Of a stretch of DNA of 6,055 nucleotides, positions 1 through 5,278 are shown piece after piece (within the stretch, counting starts at the first letter, position 1; every line of letters starts with the position of its first letter). Source of the stretch: an uncultured Butyricicoccus sp. (lineage in GTDB: Bacteria > Bacillota > Clostridia > Oscillospirales > Butyricicoccaceae). The stretch lies in the NCBI GenBank assembly GCA_900557315.1, contig USSI01000096.1, positions 1-6,055 of the forward strand, read 5' to 3'. The notes under the pieces are model-generated. The model was not told the origin of the DNA and made no database searches. It saw nothing but the letters and a program-made list of their open reading frames with translations. Both the position numbers and the translations under genes were made by a program.

Positions 1-143
1 GCCTGCGTATAGATCACCGCATCGGCCTCACGCTCTATAAAATCGATTCCATCATGGATGGCGCGCTTGACGAGCTGATCGACGCTCTGGTCACAGCCGA
101 TCAGGCTGAGAAGCTGAAGCGCGGACAGCAGGATACTATTTGA
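1..143 (+). CDS. prfA: Peptide chain release factor 1, C-terminal end (partial)
   Basis: This is the last 46 codons of a gene that begins before the window; the reading frame starts at base 3 and ends at TGA 141-143. The visible protein contains [12 protein letters not shown] and later [17 protein letters not shown], which match the end of RF1. RF1 reads UAA and UAG stop codons on the ribosome and triggers release of the finished peptide. The catalytic GGQ loop lies upstream and cannot be seen. The conserved RF1 string is normally RVTDHRIG, but here the frame reads LRIDHRIG, one residue short, right at the window edge. That could be lineage variation, a small deletion or a sequence error. sua5 begins 31 bases downstream, and prfA followed by a t6A gene is a familiar Firmicutes neighbourhood. 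Confidence 0.88.
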   Translation, partial: LRIDHRIGLTLYKIDSIMDGALDELIDALVTADQAEKLKRGQQDTI

Positions 144-174
144 TAGATATACAAATTGATTCGAGGCGATTGAT

Positions 175-1479
175 ATGCATACACGGTATTTTGACCTGCG
201 GGACACCAAGGGTCAGCAAAAGGTCATTGAGGATCAGATCTCAGCGGCAGCCGACATTTTGCGGCAGGGAGGCTTGATCGGTATTCCGACGGAAACCGTC
301 TACGGTCTTGGTGCAAACGCTCTGGACGAGGACGCTGTCCGCAAAATCTTTGAAGCCAAGGGACGTCCGCAGGATAATCCCCTGATTATCCACATTCCGG
401 GGCCGCAGTGGCTTCCGCGCTACTGCGAGGATGTTCCTCCGCTTGCCTATACGCTGGCGCGTAAATTCTGGCCCGGACCGCTGACAATGATTTTAAAGCG
501 GAAAAAAATCATTCCGGATGCTACCACGGCTGGGCTTGATACCGTAGGCGTCCGCTGCCCGGACCATCAGGTGACACTGGCGATCATTCGGGAGTCCGGC
601 GTCCCGATTGCGGCGCCCAGCGCCAATACCTCCGGCCGCCCAAGCTGCACCACTGCGGCGGACGTCATGGAGGATATGGAGGGCAAAATCGACGCCGTGG
701 TGGATGGCGGCCCCTGTCAGGTGGGCGTGGAATCCACCATTATCGACTTGACCTGTGAGCCGCCCCGCCTCCTGAGACCCGGCGGACTGCCGCTGGAGGC
801 GTTGGAGGATGTGGCCGGTCCTATCGCGGTGGACCGCGCCGTGACCCAGCAGCTAAAGGAGGGTGAGCAGCCGAAGGCACCAGGCATGAAGTACCGTCAC
901 TATGCGCCCAAGGCCCCGGTCACCGTTGTTACCGGCCCAGCAGCCTCCTCGGCCCGAACGATTCAGCATCTGGCACAGCCGGGAGATGGCGTCATCTGCT
1001 TTGACGAATTTGCGACGCTTTTTGACCAGCAGGTTGTGGAGCGTCTTGGCCCCAGTCAGGACAAGCGTATTCAGGCACAGCGTGTTTTTGATGCCCTACG
1101 TGCCTTTGACAGCAAGGATGTGCCTCAGATTTACGCGCAGTGCCCGGACAGTCAAGGGCTTGGCCTTGCCATCAGCAACCGTTTGAAAAAGGCGGCTGGC
1201 TTCAAAACCATCGCTGCTGAGGAACGGAAGGTCATTCTTGGAATTACCGGCGGCACCGGCTCCGGAAAGACCACTCTGACCCGGCATTTGAAGGAACACT
1301 TCGGCAAAGACGTGACCGTCATCGGCCATGACAGCTATTATAAGCGGCAATTCGCGATTTGGGCGGTACGGTCATTGATTGTGACGCCGTATATCATAAG
1401 ATGGTGGCCGAAAATCAGGATCTCCGCCATGCCATTGAGGTCAAGTTCCACGGCGTGTTCAATTCTGATGGTTCCCTGA
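175..1479 (+). CDS. sua5: L-threonylcarbamoyladenylate synthase (Sua5/YwlC type) with a foreign C-terminal tail
   Basis: The enzyme makes threonylcarbamoyl-AMP from threonine, bicarbonate and ATP, the first step of the t6A37 modification of tRNAs reading ANN codons. The YrdC-like domain covers roughly residues 15-205: PTETVYGLG (38-46), KGRPQDNP (62-69), FWPGPLT (98-104), PSANTSGRPS (148-157), GVESTIIDL (174-182) and LLRPGG (189-194). A linker with APGMKYRHYAP (235-245) leads to the Sua5 C-terminal domain, which ends near LAISNRLKKAAGF (341-353). That is about 350 residues, the usual length for the two-domain family. The ATG follows GAGG at 163-166 by 8 bases. The odd part is the end: there is no stop after the Sua5 domain. 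The frame runs in phase through a P-loop kinase fragment (residues 351-391) and then through about 43 residues of out-of-frame coaE sequence to TGA 1477-1479. The Sua5 part looks intact and probably active; whether the 84-residue tail is tolerated is unknown. Confidence 0.9.
   Translation: MHTRYFDLRDTKGQQKVIEDQISAAADILRQGGLIGIPTETVYGLGANALDEDAVRKIFEAKGRPQDNPLIIHIPGPQWLPRYCEDVPPLAYTLARKFWPGPLTMILKRKKIIPDATTAGLDTVGVRCPDHQVTLAIIRESGVPIAAPSANTSGRPSCTTAADVMEDMEGKIDAVVDGGPCQVGVESTIIDLTCEPPRLLRPGGLPLEALEDVAGPIAVDRAVTQQLKEGEQPKAPGMKYRHYAPKAPVTVVTGPAASSARTIQHLAQPGDGVICFDEFATLFDQQVVERLGPSQDKRIQAQRVFDALRAFDSKDVPQIYAQCPDSQGLGLAISNRLKKAAGFKTIAAEERKVILGITGGTGSGKTTLTRHLKEHFGKDVTVIGHDSYYKRQFAIWAVRSLIVTPYIIRWWPKIRISAMPLRSSSTACSILMVP
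1225..1347 (+). pseudogene. Fragment of a P-loop nucleoside kinase, resembling the uridine kinase N-terminus
   Basis: About 41 codons, in frame with sua5, encode VILGITGGTGSGKTTL followed by LKEHFGKDVTVIGHDSYYKR. The Walker A motif GGTGSGKT falls at residues 359-366 of the fused ORF. The order 'P-loop, helix, HFGxDVTVIxHDxYYKR' is that of uridine kinase (Udk), which phosphorylates uridine and cytidine. The DSYYKR segment is especially characteristic. The fragment has no start codon or ribosome binding site of its own. The remaining ~170 residues of a Udk, including the nucleoside site and lid, are absent, so uridine kinase activity is not expected. The first part, GITGGTGSGKTT, could equally have come from a Clostridia-type CoaE, because both families share it. 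Only the stretch after the P-loop points to Udk. Confidence 0.65.
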
Positions 1480-1895
1480 ACCGTAAAAAACTGGGTGAGC
1501 TGGTCTTTGAAAACAAAGAGCGGATGGAGCAACTCAACGAGGTCATTTATCGTTTTCTTGTCCCCGAGGTCCAGCGCTTGTGTCAGGAGGGCGGCGATCT
1601 GGTAGCAATCGATGCCATCAATCTGGTGGAAAGTGGTGCAGATTCAATCTGTGACAAGACGATTGCCATTACAGCGCCCATGGAGCTGCGCGTTCGGAGA
1701 ATCACGGCGCGGGACGGTATTGATGAGCGGTATGCCAGGATGCGGATATCCGCGCAGAAATCCGACGAGTTCTACCGCGGAAAATGCGACTATGAGCTCA
1801 GCAATACTGCCGAAACCGCCGAAGCGTTCCAGAGTGCGGCACAGATATTCTTCCAGCGTTTGATTGCGGAGCTGCGCGAGGAAAAGGACGATTGA
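1344..1895 (+). pseudogene. coaE: Dephospho-CoA kinase remnant lacking start and P-loop
   Basis: CoaE phosphorylates dephospho-CoA at the ribose 3'-hydroxyl, the last step of coenzyme A synthesis. The frame opens directly after TAA 1341-1343 with AAIRDLGGTVIDCDAVYHKM and runs without interruption to TGA 1893-1895. Family motifs present in order are VIDCDAVYH (the acidic pair after the P-loop), RKKLGELVF, LNEVIYRFLVPEV, a DAINLVESG version of the usual DxPLLFE, RVRRITARDG with the following RMRISAQ lid region, and the terminal YELSNTAE. Missing are the first ~18-20 residues, which in this family hold the ATP-binding GxTGGxGSGKT. There is no ATG or ribosome binding site at the left edge; TTG at 1359 is the only early start-like codon. 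The P-loop just upstream is in a different frame and belongs to the kinase fragment. As it stands the product cannot bind ATP normally. The absence of further damage suggests a very recent event or an assembly error. Confidence 0.85.
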
Positions 1896-1916
1896 GCTTA
1901 ACAAGGAGGATTCGAT

Positions 1917-3314
1917 ATGTCTGATACCAATAAGGAATTGAAGGAGCGGCTGCTGAGCAGTCGCAAAAACGGCTTTGACCGTATTGACGCCGCGGAGCTG
2001 GCAGCGGTCAACGCATACTGTAAGGACTATATGGCGTTTCTGGACGCCGGAAAAACGGAGCGGCTCTGTGCGGCCGAGGCTGTTCATCTTGCAGAGCAGG
2101 CGGGGTATCGTCCCCTCAAGCGGGGCGAGGCACTGAAGCCCGGAGACAAGGTGTATGTCTGCAATCGTGGAAAAAGTGTGCTGCTGGCCCACATAGGTAC
2201 GAAGCCCATCAGCAAGGGTGCACAGATCACAGCGGCCCACATCGATTCTCCCCGGCTGGACTTGAAGCCCAATCCGCTGTATGAGGATACGGAGCTTGCG
2301 TATTTCAAGACGCACTATTACGGCGGTATCCGCAAATACCAGTGGGTTACGATTCCCATGGAGCTTCACGGCGTTGTTGCCCTGACGGATGGACGCACGG
2401 TTACGGTCAACATCGGCGGCGATGACGGTGATCCAAAGCTGGTCATCACCGATCTGCTGCCCCATCTCGGTCAGGAGCAGAACAAGAAAACGCTGGCTGA
2501 GGGCATCATGGGTGAGCAGCTCAATCTGCTGCTGGGGAGCAAGCCGGTATCCGGCGAGGGCTCTGACCGCGTCAAGCTATCGGTCATGCAGCTTTTGAAT
2601 GAAAAGTATGGCATCACCGAGGATGATTTCACCTCTGCCGAGCTGGAGGCCGTTCCCGCCGTGAAGGCAACGGAAATCGGCCTTGACCATTCCATGATCG
2701 GTGCTTACGGCCATGATGACCGCGTCTGCGGCTACGCCGCGCTGCGGGCACTGCTGGACATGGATAAAACGCCTGTCAAGACATCTGTATGCGTTCTGGC
2801 GGACAAAGAGGAGATTGGCTCTGACGGTGTAACCGGTATGCAGTCCGCCGCCTTCGATACCTTTATGGAGGACCTGTGCGAAGCGCAGGGGGCGGCGCTC
2901 CGCGTGTGCCTTGAAAATTCCTTCTGCCTCAGCGCGGATGTAACGGCGGCGTATGACCCGAATTTCGGCGATGTTTACGAGAAGAAAAACGCCGCCTATT
3001 TGAACTACGGCATCGGCCTTTGCAAATACACCGGCGCCCGGGGCAAATCCGGTGCCAGCGACGCCAGCGCCGAGACCGTGGGATATGTGCGGGGCATTTT
3101 TGAGCGGGCAAACGTGATCTGGCAGATTGCGGAGCTTGGTAAGGTAGACGCCGGCGGCGGCGGCACCGTGGCGATGTATATGGCAAACCGCAACATTACA
3201 ACGCTGGACGCCGGCGTGCCGGTGCTGGCCATGCACGCCCCCTTTGAGGTTGTCTCCAAGCTGGACTGCTATGAGACCTACAAGGGTATGAAGGCAATTT
3301 ACGAGGCTGAATAA
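1917..3314 (+). CDS. M18 family aminopeptidase (aspartyl aminopeptidase type)
   Basis: This is a 465-residue cytoplasmic di-zinc exopeptidase that removes N-terminal residues, typically acidic ones in this family. The fold's metal-binding residues appear in family order: His108 in TAAHIDSPRLDLKP, an Asp in GHDDRV (267/268), the Glu pair in DKEEIGSDG (298-299), Asp341 in CLSADVTAAYDP and His440 in LAMHAPFE. The HYYGGIRKYQW stretch (133-143) is also typical of M18. Length is normal, with no break or fusion and no signal peptide. The ATG is preceded by a near-perfect AAGGAGGA (1903-1910) with 6 bases of spacing. It starts 21 bases after the coaE remnant and was probably co-transcribed with it, since no clear promoter is seen in between. 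The role is most likely general peptide turnover. Relatives are named ApeA/ApeB or LAP4; I cannot choose a symbol safely. Confidence 0.95.
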   Translation: MSDTNKELKERLLSSRKNGFDRIDAAELAAVNAYCKDYMAFLDAGKTERLCAAEAVHLAEQAGYRPLKRGEALKPGDKVYVCNRGKSVLLAHIGTKPISKGAQITAAHIDSPRLDLKPNPLYEDTELAYFKTHYYGGIRKYQWVTIPMELHGVVALTDGRTVTVNIGGDDGDPKLVITDLLPHLGQEQNKKTLAEGIMGEQLNLLLGSKPVSGEGSDRVKLSVMQLLNEKYGITEDDFTSAELEAVPAVKATEIGLDHSMIGAYGHDDRVCGYAALRALLDMDKTPVKTSVCVLADKEEIGSDGVTGMQSAAFDTFMEDLCEAQGAALRVCLENSFCLSADVTAAYDPNFGDVYEKKNAAYLNYGIGLCKYTGARGKSGASDASAETVGYVRGIFERANVIWQIAELGKVDAGGGGTVAMYMANRNITTLDAGVPVLAMHAPFEVVSKLDCYETYKGMKAIYEAE

Positions 3315-3332
3315 AATAGTTTTTTATAAACA

Positions 3333-3365
3333 AGCAAACAGGAGGGAGTTTCCCTCCTGTTTGCT
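3333..3365 (+). terminator. Strong hairpin after the aminopeptidase gene, probable terminator without a U-tract
   Basis: A perfect 15-bp stem (3333-3347 with 3351-3365) closes on the 3-base loop GTT, with the core ACAGGAGGGA pairing to TCCCTCCTGT. It begins 18 bases after the aminopeptidase stop. A run of six T lies before the stem (3320-3325), not after it, and the bases after the stem are GTATAAAG. It is therefore not a textbook intrinsic terminator on the + strand. On the - strand the following bases are TTGTTTAT, slightly richer in T, but no - strand gene ends here. It may stop transcription by its strength alone, or mark and protect the mRNA 3' end. Confidence 0.6.
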
Positions 3366-3458
3366 GTATAAAGACGGTTTTGAGCAATCTGCCCATATCA
3401 AAAGAACGGATGGAAAAATTTTCAAGCAAAGGAACGAGAGATTATTCAAATATTGTAG

Positions 3459-3487
3459 TTGCAAGTCCTCGAAAAAGCTGGTAAAAT
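3459..3487 (+). promoter_or_regulatory. Sigma-A type promoter with extended -10 for the pheB-hom-lysC genes
   Basis: TTGCAA (3459-3464) and TAAAAT (3482-3487) are separated by exactly 17 bases. They match the -35 and -10 consensus at 4 and 5 of 6 positions. TGG directly before the -10 supplies the extended -10 TGn element. The region upstream is AT-rich. Transcription should start near 3494, giving a leader of about 35 bases before pheB. That leaves no room for a riboswitch or T-box, so any regulation is probably by a DNA-binding protein or at the protein level. Confidence 0.7.
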
Positions 3488-3527
3488 GAAATCCGTCGAA
3501 GACAAATGGCCATAGGAGGCGGACGAA

Positions 3528-3968
3528 ATGGCAAGAAAAATCAAATATTATCTGGTTGCGGCAGATGCGCTCCCCGAAATTTTTATTCGTGTGGCAGAAG
3601 CAAAGTGCATGATGCAGACGGGCGAGGCGGATACGGTGGGAGCAGCCACCAAAATGGCTGGCATCAGCCGCAGCGCTTTTTACAAGTATAAGGACGCGGT
3701 CCAGCCTTTCAATGATATGAAATCCGAGCACATCATCACCTTTTATACGCTGTTGAAAGATGTCTCCGGTACGCTTTCAGGTGTGCTGGGAATCTTTGCC
3801 GATTCCGGAGCAAATATTTTGACTATCAACCAGAGTATCCCGACAAACGGCTGTGCCGCTGTTACAATCTCAGCCGAGACCTCGGATATGGAAAAATCTC
3901 TGGAGCAGTTGATCGCAGAGGTTTCCGGGCTTGAGAACGTGATCAAATTTGAGGTTTTGGCCGGATAA
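3528..3968 (+). CDS. pheB: PheB-like ACT domain protein (UPF0735 family)
   Basis: This 146-residue protein matches the length and layout of Bacillus PheB. Residues 36-58 (TVGAATKMAGISRSAFYKYKD) look like a helix-turn-helix segment. Residues 69-145 form an ACT domain, with the ligand-loop pattern DVSGTL (78-83, conserved Gly81), then ADSGANILTINQSIP and a hydrophobic strand CAAVTISAET. ACT domains usually bind an amino acid and change the state of an enzyme or regulator. The family was once suggested to have chorismate mutase activity, but no mutase active site is visible here. The ATG has AGGAGG at 3514-3519 with 8 bases of spacing. It is first in an apparent operon with hom 40 bases downstream. 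This suggests that it monitors threonine, methionine or another aspartate-family product, either as a transcription regulator or by contact with Hom. That role is inferred. Confidence 0.88.
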   Translation: MARKIKYYLVAADALPEIFIRVAEAKCMMQTGEADTVGAATKMAGISRSAFYKYKDAVQPFNDMKSEHIITFYTLLKDVSGTLSGVLGIFADSGANILTINQSIPTNGCAAVTISAETSDMEKSLEQLIAEVSGLENVIKFEVLAG

Positions 3969-4007
3969 GGGGAGAACGATTGGGGAGAACGATTGGGGAG
4001 AACGATT
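3969..4007 (+). repeat. Three perfect 13-bp tandem repeats carrying the hom ribosome binding site
   Basis: The unit GGGGAGAACGATT occurs three times with no mismatch and no spacer (3969-3981, 3982-3994, 3995-4007). It fills the whole gap between the pheB stop (3966-3968) and the hom ATG at 4009, apart from one base. Each unit holds a GGGGAG Shine-Dalgarno-like core, but only the third lies at working distance, 8 bases before the start. The outer copies could act as ribosome standby sites. Because the array is outside the coding region, gain or loss of a unit would leave both proteins unchanged and would alter only the gap. Confidence 0.95.
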
Positions 4008-4008
4008 T

Positions 4009-5199
4009 ATGATCAAGATTGCAATTCTGGGACTCGGTACAGTCGGTACCGGCGTTGTAAAGGTGGTGGAAGCCAACGCCGACTCCATTCAGCATAAGCT
4101 GGGGCAGCCAATGGCAGTTAAAACGGCACTGGTCCGCCGTTTTCGCAGCGGCCCTTATCAAGAGCTTATGACGGATAACTTCCGTGAGATCGAGTCAGAC
4201 AGTGAAATTCAGGTGGTTGTGGAGACCATTGGCGGCGTGGACGCTGCCTATGACTATACCCGCCGGTGCCTTATGGCCGGGAAGCACGTTGTTACTGCCA
4301 ACAAGCAGCTGGTAGCCGAGCATGGCTGTGAGCTGCTGGAACTGGCACGGCAAAATCATGTCAACTATTTGTTCGAGGCCAGTGTTGGCGGCGGCATTCC
4401 CATTCTGCACCCGCTGACGCAGTGCATGGCCGCAAACCGCATTGATGAGATTTACGGCATTTTGAATGGCACCACAAACTTTATCCTTACCAAGATGGTC
4501 AAGGAGGGCGCGCCGTTTTCCGAGGTTTTGAAGCTGGCTCAGGAAAAGGGCTATGCCGAAGCAGACCCCACCGCCGATGTTGAGGGCATTGATGCCGGAC
4601 GGAAGATCTGCATTCTGGCCGACCTTGCCTTCGGTCATCAGGTAAGTCCCAATCAGGTCCCGATGGAGGGCATCACCAAGCTGGATCTGAAGGATGTGGA
4701 AATTGCGCAGCGCCACGGTTATCAAATTAAGCTGCTGGGCCGCTGCCTGCGGCTGGAGGGTGGCCGTCGGACCGCTTATGTGGCACCTCACCTCATTTCT
4801 CAGGAAAATCCCGTGTCCGATGTCAATGACGTTTTCAACGCAGTTGTTGTGCGCGGCAACGCCACCGGCGATGTCATGTTCTGCGGCAAGGGCGCCTGTG
4901 ACCTGCCGACGGCTTCTGCCTGTGTAGCCGATGTTATGGAATGCATTCAGGAGCAGCGGCATCGCCCGGAGATTGGCTGGAGTCCCGATGAATCGGGCTT
5001 TGTCTCTCCTTTGGAGTTGAAGGACCGCTGGTATTTCCGCACAGATACGACCCTTTCTCAGCAGGAGCTTCCTCACGGTGCTCAGGTGTTGGAGAGCAGT
5101 GCCGGTACCGCTTTCATCACAGATTACATAACAGGCCATGAGGCACAGGCGCTGAAAGCAAAGCTGTCTGCACCGGCCTGTCTGCGGGTGCTGGACTGA
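4009..5199 (+). CDS. hom: Homoserine dehydrogenase
   Basis: Hom reduces aspartate-4-semialdehyde to homoserine with NAD(P)H, the branch step towards threonine and methionine. The N-terminal Rossmann site is GLGTVGTGV (8-16). Then come VETIGG (71-76), TANK with Lys99 (96-99), EASVGGGIPI (123-132), GILNGTTNFILT (150-161) and GYAEADPTADVEG (181-193). Glu184, Asp190, Asp195 and Lys199 sit at the spacing of the substrate-binding and catalytic residues of characterised enzymes. The ATG at 4009 is chosen because it follows GGGGAG by 8 bases and gives MIKIAILG, the normal family start; the open frame upstream would only translate the repeat. The protein has 396 residues. After about residue 335 comes a short tail with WYFRTD and AGTAFITDYITG, which resembles ACT strands but lacks the usual DxPGvL glycine loop. 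Allosteric control through a normal ACT domain is therefore doubtful. lysC follows 79 bases later. Confidence 0.95.
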   Translation: MIKIAILGLGTVGTGVVKVVEANADSIQHKLGQPMAVKTALVRRFRSGPYQELMTDNFREIESDSEIQVVVETIGGVDAAYDYTRRCLMAGKHVVTANKQLVAEHGCELLELARQNHVNYLFEASVGGGIPILHPLTQCMAANRIDEIYGILNGTTNFILTKMVKEGAPFSEVLKLAQEKGYAEADPTADVEGIDAGRKICILADLAFGHQVSPNQVPMEGITKLDLKDVEIAQRHGYQIKLLGRCLRLEGGRRTAYVAPHLISQENPVSDVNDVFNAVVVRGNATGDVMFCGKGACDLPTASACVADVMECIQEQRHRPEIGWSPDESGFVSPLELKDRWYFRTDTTLSQQELPHGAQVLESSAGTAFITDYITGHEAQALKAKLSAPACLRVLD

Positions 5200-5240
5200 T
5201 TCCCCAATTTGCCTGATTTGGCGTATGATGGGGTGGACCC

Positions 5241-5254
5241 TGCCCTTCGGGGCA
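5241..5254 (+). other. Short UUCG-capped hairpin before lysC
   Basis: TGCCC and GGGCA pair around a TTCG loop closed by C-G, the very stable cUUCGg tetraloop form. A second small inverted repeat, GGG-TGGA-CCC (5231-5240), sits directly before it and could stack on it. No T-run follows, so it is not an intrinsic terminator. It ends 10 bases before the lysC ribosome binding site (GAGAGGG, 5265-5271). It could be an RNA-processing or stability element in the hom-lysC gap, or could tune lysC translation. The hairpin is clear; its function is a guess. Confidence 0.5.
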
Positions 5255-5278
5255 ATCTGAAGCTGAGAGGGAACAACC

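Noticed and set aside
1485..1491. AAAAAAC slippery-type heptamer as a frameshift site joining the fused ORF to coaE
   Set aside because: It lies downstream of the TGA at 1477-1479 that ends the sua5 frame, so ribosomes in that frame never reach it. It simply encodes RKKL in coaE.
1644..2465. Long open frame on the - strand (273 codons)
   Set aside because: It lies opposite the conserved coaE and aminopeptidase genes, has no recognisable motif and crosses two gene boundaries; it is a codon-bias shadow.
3413..3423. Palindrome GAAAAATTTTC upstream of the pheB promoter as an operator
   Set aside because: It is short, AT-rich and expected by chance; it is not repeated elsewhere in the promoter region and ends 35 bases upstream of the -35.
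3949..4008. Upstream extension of hom through the tandem repeats
   Set aside because: The frame is open, but it would add 20 residues translated from pheB and the repeat units. ATG 4009 has a correctly placed Shine-Dalgarno and gives the normal family start.
5231..5270. Possible T-box or TPP riboswitch piece (GGGTGGACC, CTGAGAGG)
   Set aside because: The similarity is limited to a few bases. The T-box specifier stem and CGTCCC partner, and the second TPP arm, are all absent.
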